From NCBI RefSeq assembly GCF_001659605.2, contig NC_035172.2, positions 34,337,342 to 34,401,341 on the forward strand: DNA of 64,000 nucleotides. The letters run 5' to 3'. The notes under the pieces are model-generated. The model made no database searches and was not told the DNA's origin. It saw only the letters and a program-made list of their open reading frames with translations. The position numbers and the translations under genes were made by a program. Origin of the DNA: Manihot esculenta (lineage: Eukaryota > Streptophyta > Magnoliopsida > Malpighiales > Euphorbiaceae). Shown piece by piece: positions 9,139 through 20,764 of this stretch (positions are counted from its first letter, which is position 1; every line of letters starts with the position of its first letter).

Positions 9139-12100
9139 TTAAAACAGATATGGATATTGCTGGAGCATGGACTCCCGTGTTTTCCAAGTGCACTCTTCTA
9201 GTTTATGGTGGTTCCACAGGACTTTCACCATCGGTATCTCCTTGTTTCTCAGCTTTCGAATCTGGGTGTCAATGATCCGCACTGGCTGTTCTACATATGT
9301 GAGATCTCCAAGGATCTCTACATCAGGTTCACTGAGAACCTTTTCTGGATCTGACACAAATTTCCTCAACATAGACACATTGAATACCGGGTGAATTCGG
9401 TCCATCAATGCAGGTAAATCCAGCCTATACGACACAGGCCCGATCTTCTGCAAGATCTCAAAGGGACCTATGTACCGTGGAGCTAATTTACCCTTCTTTC
9501 CAAAGCGAACCACTCCCTTCATTGGAGACACCTTCAGCAATACCATATCCCCCTCCTGGAACTCTATCTGCTTCCTACGGATGTCTGCATAGCTTTTCTG
9601 CCTGCTTACAGCTGTTCTGATCCTCTCTCTGATCACAGGCACTAACTTGCTGGTAATCTCAACTAACTCTGGCCCTGCAAGAGCCTTCTCTCCTACCTCT
9701 TCCCAGCAAACAGGTGTTCTGCACTTCCTCCCATACAGAGCTTCATAAGGAGCCATCCCTATGCTAGCATGATGGTTGTTGTTGTAGGCAAACTCCACCA
9801 GAGGTAGATGCTGCCTCCAAGAACCGCCAAAGTCTAACACACACATTCTCAGCATATCTTCTATGGTTTGGATGGTCCTTTCTGACTGACCGTCTGTCTG
9901 TGGATGAAAAGCAGTGCTGAAATCCAATCTTGTACCCATAGCAGCTTGCAAACTCCGCCAAAACCTGGAGGTGAACTGCGGTCCTCTATCTGATACTATC
10001 GACACTGGAACTCCATGCAGCTTGACTCTCTCTTCTACATAGACCTACGCCAATTTGTCCACAGCATAGTTGCTCCTGACTGGAATGAAGTGAGCAGATT
10101 TTGTCAATCTGTCCACAATCACCCATATGGAGTCTAGCCTGTTGGACGTCGCCGGTAACCCCACTACAAAATCCATAGCGATGTTCTCCCATTTCCATTC
10201 TGGAATCGGCAGTGGGTTAAGCATTCCAGCCGGCTTCTGGTGTTCTAGCTTCACCCTTTGATAGGTCTCGCAGGCTGACACAAACTGTGCCACTTCCCTC
10301 TTCATCGCTGGCCACCAATACACCCTTCTTAAATCTTGATACATCTTGGTGGCTCCAGGGTGAACGCTATACCTCGCATTATGAGCTTCCCTCATAATGT
10401 CTTCCTTTAAACTGCTATCATCTGGTACACATAATCTCTTACCGTGCCGAAGAATCCCCTCACTGTCAAATCTGAACTCTGCACTATTGCCCGATTGAAC
10501 AGTCCTGGCAATCGTCACTAACTCAGGGTCTTCGTGCTGTTTCAGAGCCACTTGCTCTAGAAACACTGGTGTAACTCTCATCTGTGCAATCAAAGCACCT
10601 GTACCAGATAACTGCAACTGTAGCCCTTCATCCATGAGTCTGTAAAAGTCCTTCACCACCGGTCTTCTCTCTACTGCAATGTGGGATAAACTGCCAAGTG
10701 ACTTCCGGCTTAAGGCGTCAGCTACAACATTAGCCTTACCCGGATGATACTTGATCTTGCAATCGTAATCACTGAGCAATTCTACCCACCGTCTCTGCCT
10801 CAAGTTTAACTCTCTCTGACTCAAGATGTGCTGCAGGCTCTTATGATCCGTATAGATCTCACACTTTACCCCATAGAGGTAATGCCTCCACATCTTAAGT
10901 GCAAAGATAACAGCTGCCATCTCAAGATCGTGTGTCGGATAGTTCAGCTCGTGCTTCTTCAGCTGTCTAGAAGCATAAGCTATCACTCTGTCATTCTGCA
11001 TTAACACACAACCTAATCCCACTCGGGATGCATCACAGAACACTGTGAAATCTTCATCACTGATCGGCAGAGCTAACACCGGTGCTGAAGTCAACCGTCT
11101 CTTCAACGCTTCAAAACTCTCATCACAATCCTCTGACCATACGAACTTCTGATTCTTCCTGGTCAGTCTGGTCATAGGAGCAGCTATCTTCGCAAAGTCC
11201 TGCACGAACCTCCGATAGTAGCCTGCCAAACCCAGAAAACTCTTGATTTCTGTCACTGTCGTGGGTGTAGGCCAATTGGCTACTGTCTCTACCTTCTTGG
11301 GATCTACTGTTATTCCTTCCTCTGATACTACATGTCCCAAAAAGGCAATGTTCCTTAGCCAGAACTCGCACTTGGAGAACTTGGCATACAAGCCATGCTC
11401 TCTCAAGGTTTGCAACACGATTCTCAGATGCTGGGCATGCTCCTCTGCATTCCTGGAGTACACCAAGATATCATCTATAAAGACGATCACAAAACAATCC
11501 AAGTACTCCCTGAAAACCCTGTTAATGAGATCCATGAATGCTGCAGGGGCATTAGTCAACCCGAACGGCATCACTAGGAACTCATAATGCCCATATCTGG
11601 TCCTGAAAGCCGTCTTGGATACATCTCCTTCCCTAATCTTCAACTGGTGGTATCCGGATCTGAGATCTATTTTAGAAAAAAATAATACTGGAGCACCCCA
11701 GGGTGAGGTACTCGGGCGGATGAAACCCTTAGCTACCAAATCCTGTAACTGCTCTTTCAACTCTTTCAGCTCTGCTAGTGCCATCTTGTAGGGAGGAATA
11801 GAGATCGGTCTAGAACCAGGCATCAATTCTATCTTGAACTCTATTTCCCTATCAGGTGGTAGTCCTGGAAGCTCGTCAGGAAACACATCTGGGAATTCTC
11901 GAACAACTGGTACTGAGGACGGTTCCCTAACCCGACTGTCTAGCTCTCTCACATAAGCTAGGAACCCCTGACAACCCTTCCTCAACATCCTACGAGCTTG
12001 AAGGGCTGAGATCAAACTCCTAGGTGTCCCTCTCCTGTCTCCTCTGAAGACACACTCTGACCCATCTTGGTCTCTGAGACTCTCTACCTTGTCCCTGCAG

Positions 12101-14103
12101 TGCAAGGTAGCACTATAGGTAGATAACCAATCCATCCCTAGAATGACATCAAAATCTGTCAACTCTAGAACCACAAGGTCAGCTGGAAGGCATCTATCCT
12201 CTATAAACACTGGACTGAACTGACAGACTGACTCTGCCAATGATGGGTCACATCTAGGTCCACTGATGGGTCACATCCCTAGAATGACATCAAAATCTGT
12301 CAACTCTAGAACCACAAGGTCAGCTGGAAGGCATCTATCCTCTATAAACACTGGACTGAACTGACAGACTGACTCTGCCAATGATGGGTCACATCTAGGT
12401 CCACTGACCCAGAGAGGACACGCTAACTCGGATACGATCAACCCCAATCTCTCTGCGGCTTTAGAAGAAATGAAAGAGTGAGAAGCACCGGGGTCCATCA
12501 AAGCATATACCTCGGAACACCCAATGATGAGATTACCTGACACCACTGTGTTCGAAGTGTCTGCCTCCTGCTGAGTCATGGTGAAAATCCGTGCTGGAGC
12601 TGATGGACCTGCACCTCGGGAACCCATCCCTGATGAAGAGGCTGCCCCTCTTCCTCTACCTCTGCCACTGCTTGGTGGTCGGGCTGAAGCTGCTGACTGT
12701 ACGACACTACCTGAGGTCATCTGCTGGGATGGTGTAACCAAAGTTGCCTGAGGACATTCTCGTGCATAATGTCCCTCCTGCCCACATCTATAGCAGGCTG
12801 AAGATCCCAACAAACAAGCTCCTCTGTGCAGTCTCCCACACCTATTGCAAACTAGAAGATCTGTGCCAGAGCTGGAGCCACTACTCATTCCCAGACCCGT
12901 CTTAATCCTGTTCCAGAACTTGCCTCTCTTTCCTTTGAATTTATCCCATCTCTTCTTGCTCGCACTTGCCGTACTCTGTGCGGAGGAACCTGGTTTAGCA
13001 CCAGAAGACTGTGCCTTTGATTGCTTGACTACTCCCTGACTGATGGCACTGGCCTCCATCTTTCTAGCAGCATCCACAATGGAGTGGAAACTCTCCTTCT
13101 CCGCGTGGAGAATCAAAGAGAAATACCTGGGATGAAGCCTCGTGGCATATCTCTTTGCCTTCTTCTGATCCGTATCATACGCCTAACCCACATATGGTAA
13201 CAATTCCAGGAACTTATCTGTATACTCATCAACACTCATCTCCTCCGTCTGTCTCAACTGTTCAAACTCCACAACCTTTAGCTCCCTGGAACTGTCAGGG
13301 AAAGCCCACCCAGCAAATTCATTGGCGAACTCTTCCCATGACATACTGTCAATTCTGGGGTCCACATAATTCTGGAACCATTCTCTGGCTTTCTTGCATT
13401 TTAATGTGAACCCTGCCATCTCAATGGCTCTACTGTCATCTACTCCCAACTCACTTGTGATCATTCTGACTGCACTGAGATACTCAAAGGGGTCATCTCC
13501 CGTATTGAATTTAGGAGCATCCAACTTTAAGTACTCGGTCATCTTCACCTTATTTCCCCCTGAAGAACTGGGTTGTGCTTCAACAACAGGGGCTACTGGT
13601 TCAGGTGGTGGTGGTGGAGGTACTGTTTCTCTGGATTCAGGCGATGCTGAACTTGGATGAAAAGGTGGGGGTGGATACATGTGATATGGTGGATAGAAGG
13701 AAGGATAGGGCATATATGGCATGTAGGGTGGATATGGGGCAAAGCTGGAGTAATCCAACGTGCCTCTCATCGGATACCCTGGGCCCTGTGGAAAGGGTGG
13801 ATAGCCAAACCCCGAGGCCTGTGCGCCTCCCTGGGACTCCCCCATACCTTCTTCTGACCTTCCTATACCCATACTTACATCTCTACTCTGATCCTCCTCC
13901 ATAGCACCTCTCTCTTCTTCTGATCTTCCCCCTCTGCCTATTCCTCTTCTGCTCTCGTCAGAAGACCTTCTCGGGTCTCTTGACGTTCCCTCCCTGCTTG
14001 ACCTGTGAGTCCTTGCCCTTGGCAATGCAGGAGGACGAGCAGCTGTACCCTCACTTTCAGGTGGGACTCTAGTCAATCTCGCGGATCGACGAGTTCCTCG
14101 CAT
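9139..14103 (-). pseudogene. Defective Ty3/gypsy gag-pol polyprotein
   Basis: One minus-strand frame from ATG at 14103 to the stop at 9139-9141 (1655 codons including stops) interrupted by three in-frame stops: TAG 13183-13185 in gag, TGA 12271-12273 at a duplication junction, and TAG 10045-10047 in integrase. Domains in order: proline-rich N-terminus, retrotransposon gag domain (about 13190-13540), CCHC zinc knuckle CYRCGQEGHYAREC (12754-12795), aspartic protease with DPG in place of the common DSG/DTG (12487-12495), reverse transcriptase with FIDD active site (11470-11481), RNase H, integrase with zinc finger, DD35E core and GPF/GPY module, and a chromodomain-like C-terminus ending YPYLF. 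RT has lost about 40 codons between VLF and FSKIDL (near 11680). The integrase zinc finger has Tyr (10261-10263) where the family has its second Cys. Not translatable as one protein. Confidence 0.95.
12133..12407 (-). repeat. 141-bp tandem duplication inside gag-pol
   Basis: A 134-bp segment (12133-12266) is repeated exactly at 12274-12407, with 7 filler bases (12267-12273) between. The offset of 141 is 47 codons, so the frame is kept, but the filler reads as TGA on the coding strand and stops translation just after the first copy of the ILGM block that follows the protease active site. It is a recent event since the copies look identical. Confidence 0.95.
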
Positions 14104-14305
14104 CTTAACTCTCTCTGGAAAACAACACATAACAGAGCACATAAGCGCACATCATATAAGGCACATGCATACATACTGGCAGTTCACAGCATCAGATAGA
14201 CAGGACTAACATCCTATCCTAGTGGACATGTTTTCCTATTGTGCTTGACCCACTAAACCTCTATGAGCCCACCTCTCTCTCTATAGGTCCGACCATGTGA
14301 ACCTA

Positions 14306-14319
14306 GGGCTCTGATACCA
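14306..14319 (-). promoter_or_regulatory. Primer-binding site for initiator tRNA-Met
   Basis: On the minus strand TGGTATCAGAGCCC starts three bases after the end of the 5' LTR. TGGTATCAGAGC is complementary to the 3' end of plant initiator methionine tRNA and is the usual gypsy/copia primer site. Confidence 0.95.
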
Positions 14320-14322
14320 ATC

Positions 14323-16449
14323 TGTAACAGCTCGAAAACCGAACTGCTACCGGCACTAGGATCCAGATCGACTTAAGGTCGCCGGGACCCGTAGTAAGCC
14401 TGCTATACTGTCTGTGTACCTGTGAGATCCCATACATGATCATACGTTTTCTGTCAAACCATTAAAACCTTGTTTTCCTCCAGGGCTTAACCTGTGCATG
14501 CACTCTTTCTAGTCTATCAACTCATAATGTTAAGCCTGGTTTTCTCATATGCATTAACAATAAAAGAAACATACATACACTGATCATGTGTCTACAACAA
14601 GGGACTACAACTCTTATAAGTTAAGCACAAAGCTACACACTATACATTATCTTTTTACATGAACATGTCCACACTAGCTATTACATAACTCTGCTTCTTG
14701 CACACCCTGCTGGACTCCCTCTGGACTCTGAACCTGCACAACTGGGGTTAGGGGAGAGGGATGAGCTATACAAGCCCAATGAGCAGAACTAGAAAACATA
14801 ATCTGAAAATCATGATCTCATGGAATGCACAACAGCACATCATCTCAGGGATAGACATGACCACCAAAAATCCCAATCCTAAAAGGATGCCTGGCCTAGC
14901 CAGGTCTTACAACCTCAATCTGCCTGGCCCAGCCAGGTCTTATCAACTCTGCCTGCCTGGCCCAGCCAGGTCTTACTATCTCTGCTGCTTGCTCTAGTCA
15001 GGTCTTACCTACAGATGGCTGCCTGGCCCGGCCAGGTCTTATAACAGAGCTTGGGCTATTGGAGTCGCCTTGGTCTATCCACAGCCTCATACGCATCGTA
15101 TATGCAATGCCGCATATTCGTGAAACTAATGCAAGCATCCTACTAGACTCATTATGATGCATGATATATGCTCAAAGCAGTTTAGTTCTGAAAAGAGAAG
15201 TTCCACTCACCTCTGGCTGACTCTGTACTAACTCTGCAGGTTCTGAAACAGTGCTCACTGCTAATCTCTGGGGTTCCTCTGGTCCGTACCTACACAGGTG
15301 GACTCAAATGAGGGACCAAACTAACTCAAGAACATCTCTAAGAAACTCCCCAAAAACCCTCTACAAGATCCCCAAACAATCACATAAAACATGCAAAAGA
15401 AAGCTGGACAGGGCACGTTCGGCGGCAGGTTCGGCGGCCGAAACCTCTCTCCAGAGACGAAACTCATGCATGTTCGGCGGCACCTTTGGCGGCCGAAGGT
15501 CTCGTCCAGAGATGAAACTCACACACTTTCGGCGGCCGAACTCCCTCTTTCGGCGGCCGAAAGTCCCTTTCTAAACCGAACGCCTAACTTTCGGGGGCAA
15601 GCTTTGGCAGCCGAAACTGCCTCCACAAGGGGTTCGGCGACCGAACCTGGTTTTGCCCGCTGGGCAGAACCCTGCTCTGTTTCATGCAAACTCAACACAA
15701 AACTTACCCAACATGCATATCAACTACTCCCAACTAGCACATACCATAAAAACATGCATAAAAGGGCCTAAAACTACCTTATAACCCAAAACAACACATC
15801 AAACAACACTTACACATGCTGAAACACTAAATCATGCAAAACCTCAACCAAAACCCTATTCATGCATACTATCCATACAACTCCCATAAAACCTTCAAAA
15901 ATCAGTAAAAGAGGTTCTGGATCTTGACTTACCTCTTCCAAACAAGAGATCAAGTGATCCTAACGTGGAGATATGAAGAAAATCTCTTCCAAAGCTCCAA
16001 ACTTCCAAACTTGCTATGTTTACTCAAAACCTTCAAAACATACCAAAACTCTTACAACTCTTGAAAGATTTGGTGAAAACCATGAAAAACATGAAAGTCA
16101 ACGTGGGAGAGGCTTGAACTCACCTCTGGCTGCAAGTGGAGGAGCAATATCCTCCTTCCACCGACCCTTTGGCCCTTTTTATAGGTGGCTGGCCAGACCA
16201 CCTTCGGCAGCCGAAGGAGAACTCGAAACCATGCAATGTTCAGCGGCCGAAAGTGACCTTCGGCGGCCGAACCTTTGCATTTCTCTCTTGTTGCCTTTCT
16301 TTCAAAACTCATTTTCCTTTATACGTAAAACCTTAAAACAAGTCAAAATACCTCAGAAAACATATGTATTACCCTTCTTAAGGGTTTCGACACCCGAGAT
16401 TCCACCAGACTACAGGAATTCCGAGGCCGGACTCGAGCCGGGTATTACA
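14323..16449 (-). repeat. 5' LTR (right copy)
   Basis: 2127 bp, TGTAACAG...GGGTATTACA on the plus strand. It carries the CCTGG/CCAGG array (about 14889-15044), the palindrome cluster (about 15415-15650) and, on the minus strand, the TATA box at 16175-16183 with further palindromes upstream of it (16204-16275). The U3 therefore has palindromes on both sides of the core promoter. Confidence 0.96.
16175..16183 (-). promoter_or_regulatory. LTR TATA box (5' LTR, active-copy promoter)
   Basis: Minus-strand TATAAAAAG inside CCTATAAAAAGGGCC. This would drive the genomic RNA. Transcription would start about 25-35 bases downstream, near 16140-16150. Confidence 0.72.
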
Positions 16450-16454
16450 ACAAC
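16450..16454. repeat. Target-site duplication ACAAC (right)
   Basis: Matches 4649-4653 and directly follows the CA terminus of the 5' LTR. Confidence 0.95.
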
Positions 16455-16470
16455 AAGCTTGTAGAAATGG

Positions 16471-16823
16471 AGGACTTCAATGAAAAATGGGTCCATGAAA
16501 AATCGAAGACCCGCCTTCAGTTGCTTTTTGTAAACTATGATCGTGTCCTCTGCAGGAGTTTGGTCATCAACACGAACGCACAGGTTGGTACAGTTAGGAG
16601 AAGAGTGCAACACTCTGCTCGATTTTTTGTTGAAACAAAGGAAACGGAAAGCCACCAGAATTCTCCACTTGTTGGGATGCAGTTGAGTGACGACAAGCTT
16701 TTGAAAGTAGAGGACTTCAATGAAAAATGGGTCCATGGAAAATTGAAGGCTCGCCTTCAGTTGCTCTTTATAAATTATGACCGTGTCCTCTGCAGGAATT
16801 TAGTCATCAACACGAACGCATAG
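16471..16823 (-). repeat. 240-bp tandem duplication in the gag-like pseudogene
   Basis: AGGACTTCAATGAAAAATGG begins at 16471 and again at 16711, an offset of exactly 240 bases (80 codons). A third partial copy of the downstream part is at 4541-4653, on the other side of the retrotransposon. The copies have diverged by scattered substitutions, so the duplication predates the insertion. Confidence 0.85.
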
Positions 16824-17060
16824 GTTGGGTGCATGAATTCGAAAGAGTTCTCAGGAGATCTGATAGTGATTGTACAGACGGTCCACGTCCTTTTCTATTA
16901 ACACGGATGGGATATCGTTCACCAGAAGGCTATCGTTCTCATGGATCGCCCTCAGTGGAATGATAGGAGCTAGAGCACGGATGGAGCCGTCAGAATAGGA
17001 GCCTGAAGTGGAGCTTCCACTAGAAGGAGACGATGTAGAGGAGATATTTATCTTGGAAAA

Positions 17061-19470
17061 AGAAATAAAAAAAAATACCTAAAGCAAAAGTGGTAGTAGA
17101 AGGCTAGATGGTCGAGTCTTTTTCAAAGTGCAAAGATCAATTGTGAGTAAAAGTGGTAATCAGAGGAGGAGAATAAGGATTTTTATACTACGATTTCAAT
17201 AGCAAGTTTAAATGCAACTCGAGAAGCAAAGAAATCATCATTTATATCAAGGAATAGGCAAAGGGATGCGAGCATGTAGGGCCAATTTAAACGTGCCACG
17301 TGCTCAAGATCGTGAAGACAATTGTAAACTCCAAATCAGGACCTATGATACGATATAATAATCATCCAAAATAAGTTATGAGCTGTCATCATAGTATAAG
17401 ACTAGTAGTAAGGTCTAATAATCTTACATGCGATCACAAAGGTCTCACCCACAAAAAGGAAGACTAAAACACTCTAACATTCAGTGCTTCACTAAAATTT
17501 GTCCCCACTTAAATTGGTCGAGTGTTCATGGAAAGTTATTATTAGCGAATATATTCTAAGAAAATCTCCATTATACCTATAATCTATTATATTCATATAT
17601 TCTATTAGTTTACTAACTTGAGCGGAGTGACTGTTCATAGATATCAACCATCTCATATTTTCTCTTTTACATATTGACGAATTATAATTCAACTCTATTT
17701 CCAGCCACATTACTTATTAAATTCATCAAATTCTAGATAAAAAAATTTTTAAATTAAAATTCGTAGTTTTATTTTCGGTGTAGTAAAATATAATGATCCT
17801 TTAAAATATCAATAGTTATATGTGTGTGTGATTTGCGATTTGTCTTTGTTTTTTTATTTAATTAAAATAAAAAGGAGATGTTAAGTTTTTTATTAATTTT
17901 TATTTTATTGTTTTCATATATAAAATATTAAAATTTAATAAACAAGGAGTTTAGTTTGTAAATATAAAAACGTATTAGTAATTATAATATTTAGCTATAA
18001 AATATATGAATTAATTTTAATTAAAAATATAAAATTTAAATTAAAAATTATTTTATTGATCAAATAAAATTTAAAAATATATGAACTAAACATAACTTTT
18101 ACTAAATATTATAAAATAAATTATAATTTATTACTAATATTTAACAAGTTAAAGAAAAAATTATTTTTCTAAATGGCGTAAAGTATAATACATTTTCACA
18201 AATAAAAAAGAAAATAATTTATTAAGTTATATGTAATAAATATAATAACTTTTTCATAAGTAAAGATAAAATTTATATTATTTGTGCTGGTTTTATTAAT
18301 TAAATTTTTTCTTATTAATTTTATAATGTCGAGAAACAATATAATAAGTTGTATATATTTTAATATATATTTTTTTTCAAATGAATAGTAGTAAATGAAA
18401 AGAATTAATTTTTACTCCATTAAATCAATTTCAATTTATTAAATATTTCAATTAATTAAATTAATTATATCCACTCAACTTAGTAAAGATTTTTATGTGA
18501 AATAAAATTAACAATTGGGTTATAATTTATTTAATTTAAATAGAATAAATTTTTAGCTTAAATATAATTAAATCATTATTTTATACAATATTTATACAAT
18601 AAATTCATACAAAACTTGAAAAACTAATATTACGTGAGCTTGAAAAGCTAATGTTGTCTGAAAATTGAATTAAATACTATATTTTTATATTATTATAAGT
18701 AAAACTAAATTTAATTAATCGTAAACATTAATTTATTATTATTTAAATTATTTATAAAGTTTATATAAATTTTAAATTCTTAATCCTTATGATCTTAAGA
18801 TCTTTTAGTTAAGTTTTAGTATTTCCAAACAAAACTGTCTTCTTCTTTTATGTTCTACTCTCATTACAGTAACGGCATACAAACCTAGGCTGCACCATTC
18901 TTCCCTTTTCGGTTTCATGCAAACCCAAGACTAAAACTCCCTTCCATGGCCGATGCAACACGAGGATGATATTTCTCTTTTATGGCCGACTATAAACTAA
19001 TCGGACAGAAATTCATCTTTCATTATGAAACTCTCCTTTAATTTTTATAATTGGTTCGGTTCATTTTAGTTCGGTTCGAAATTGAAATCCTTAATCAATT
19101 AACTACCAAACATAAATGTACTAATAAAGGATGCAAAGATTGGCAAATTAAGCATAAGAGAAATTCAGTGCAAATCCTAACTGATGTCTTGACCAAGTAA
19201 GTATCTAAAAATAGATATATACTCTCCTTATTATTACTCAAAATATGGGTTGTCCAGACAATGCTTCACTCATTCCTTAGTAACTGCCAAACAAACATTT
19301 ACGGATTGTCCAATCTTCATTATTCCAATCTTGCAACGTTCCCTTTTGCCCTCTGCTACCTGTCCCCTTGCTACTCGTTAACCACATCTTGCCATGCAAA
19401 CCCTAGCTTCCCTCTTCATCATTTATTACCATTTACCCTTGCCACCTTAACTTCCTCCTTCCATCTCCTC
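17061..19470. other. AT-rich intergenic DNA
   Basis: No gene-like frame. 17700-18800 is extremely AT-rich with many poly-T and TTAATT runs. A TATA-like AGATATATACT at about 19212-19222 lies 250 bases before the NHL start codon and could serve that gene if its 5' leader is long. A 72-aa minus-strand frame at 17492-17710 has no recognisable family. Confidence 0.5.
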
Positions 19471-20304
19471 ATGGGGGAGCGCTTCCCACTTTTCAGAATT
19501 CAGCAAGCCGACGAGCCACCTCTTCAGACAAGACCCTCACCTCCCAACTACGAGCCAATTTTCCGACCTAGACCTTTTCCTTCTCGCAAGAGTTCACTCA
19601 AAGTTAAACCAAAGCCTGTTTCCATTGATCAATCAGAGACCTATGTCGTCCAAATTCCCAAGGAACACATATTTAACGTCCCTCCACCGGAAAATGCCAT
19701 CATTGCTGAACGTTACCGGAATCCAGAGAAGAAGAAGAACTCAAATGGGAATTGTACGCTCTGTGTTGTTATAACGTTGTTGGTTGTTGCTGCCTTAGTC
19801 GGATTGATCGTAGGAGTCGTTCATATTGCTTCTAAACCTAAGACTCCTGTTTTTTCTGTTGTGCATGTGGGTGTCAAGAATCCACCTTCTTCATCCCATA
19901 AAAACGCACGTAATACGATCTATGAAATCACATTGAAGGCAAAGAATCGAAATAAGAAAACGGAGACTATTTATAGCAGTCCTGGGGGCATCACACTTTT
20001 GTACAATGGTAACAAAATTGGTGCAGGAAAATCCCCGCGATTTGATCAACCTGCTGGTAGTTCAACAAAGGTTGGATTAACGCTAAAGTCCTCGAAAGGA
20101 TCACTGCCTGAAGACATAACAAGAAGCATTAAAGACAAAAAGGGGAAACGACATGTGTCCTTAGTTCTGAAAATGAATAAAGTTCCAGTGAAAATGAAGT
20201 CCTGGAGCAAGGCAATCAATATTATTTGTAATTTGAAGGTGAGCTCGTTGGGGGCTTCAGGTAATAACGTTGTATCCCAACGTTGTCAAACCAAGTTCAA
20301 TTGA
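19471..20304 (+). CDS. NHL/LEA_2 family membrane protein (NDR1/HIN1-like)
   Basis: Single-exon gene, 277 aa. The N-terminal cytosolic part is proline- and basic-rich and holds the family signature VVQIPKEHIFNVPPPENA (residues 59-76). A single membrane anchor follows at about 95-117 (CTLCVVITLLVVAALVGLIV), then a LEA_2 beta-sandwich (about 128-265) and a Cys-containing end (RCQTKF). This matches NHL13/NHL6-type proteins: type II plasma-membrane proteins linked to defence and ABA or osmotic stress in other plants. The start at 19471 (MGERFPLF) is chosen because the 70 in-frame codons upstream to 19261 have no family resemblance. Neighbours are AT-rich spacers. Confidence 0.88.
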   Translation: MGERFPLFRIQQADEPPLQTRPSPPNYEPIFRPRPFPSRKSSLKVKPKPVSIDQSETYVVQIPKEHIFNVPPPENAIIAERYRNPEKKKNSNGNCTLCVVITLLVVAALVGLIVGVVHIASKPKTPVFSVVHVGVKNPPSSSHKNARNTIYEITLKAKNRNKKTETIYSSPGGITLLYNGNKIGAGKSPRFDQPAGSSTKVGLTLKSSKGSLPEDITRSIKDKKGKRHVSLVLKMNKVPVKMKSWSKAINIICNLKVSSLGASGNNVVSQRCQTKFN

Positions 20305-20764
20305 ATGATCCATGTGTTTTTAGGTTTCAATTCATTTATTTATAACCTATTATTACAGTTCATTACATGGTCTTCATGCAATTTTTTATACAAAATTCGT
20401 AGGGAAATTGGTTCATTACAAACTCAAAACTCGATTTTTTCATAAAAAGACTCACATTCACGTATTTTAGATCCATATGGTCAGAGTCCAGTTAAGTTTT
20501 TTTCGTCTTTCATATTCTTCTTAATTTTCAATATAGACCTAATTATTAATTCAGGACAAATTAAATGTAACTTTTCATACTCTCTTCTTATGTTTCCATC
20601 CATGTCAAGTGTAAATGTCAATAAAATTATTTCAATTTTAAGTTTAAAAAATCAAATAAAAGGTTATCCTAATAAATAAAAAATAGAAACACTCATAAAC
20701 TTCTCCATGAGAGGGCTTCTCTGTATTCTGTTTTCTTACGATCCGTTGCGCAGTCTTTTAAACT

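Larger units (their letters stand above)
4654..16449 (-). mobile_element. Ty3/gypsy LTR retrotransposon, full length but inactive, with a nested solo LTR
   Basis: A complete element bounded by LTRs at 4654-9045 and 14323-16449 and flanked by ACAAC. Transcription is on the minus strand, so the right copy is the 5' LTR. The order on the minus strand is 5' LTR, primer-binding site (14306-14319), gag-pol (14103-9139), polypurine tract (9058-9046), 3' LTR. Without the 2237-bp nested insertion the element is 9559 bp. The two LTRs differ by roughly 30-40 substitutions (counted by eye, mostly transitions) and one 28-bp duplication over 2.1 kb, so insertion is fairly recent. Large LTRs, a single gag-pol frame, gag-RT-RH-IN order and the chromodomain-like tail suggest a chromovirus of the Tekay/Del type (inference). 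It landed in an older transposon gene without changing its reading frame. Confidence 0.97.
16450..17060 (-). pseudogene. Plant transposon gag-like gene, N-terminal remnant (right of the insertion)
   Basis: On the minus strand from about 17060: a Ser/Thr-rich start, then LRAIHENDSLLVNDIPSV, the stretch around EKDVDRLYNHYQI, and two tandem copies of an 80-residue unit containing VYKKQLKAGLRFFMDPFFIE and KLVVTQLHPNKWRILVAFRF. This pattern fits the plant 'putative gypsy-type transposon' domain (PF04195). At least two in-frame stops (TGA after QIS; TAA after RVDD) show decay. The reading frame runs directly across the retrotransposon insertion into 4653-4541. The plus-strand open frame 16467-16823 is the antisense of this. 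Confidence 0.65.

Noticed and set aside
12487..12495. Protease active site DPG instead of DSG/DTG considered as a lethal mutation
   Set aside because: I recall DPG variants in other plant gypsy elements, so it cannot be counted as damage without an alignment.
16467..16823. 118-aa plus-strand frame with an 80-residue repeat
   Set aside because: It is the antisense of the gag-like pseudogene on the minus strand, where the motifs make sense.
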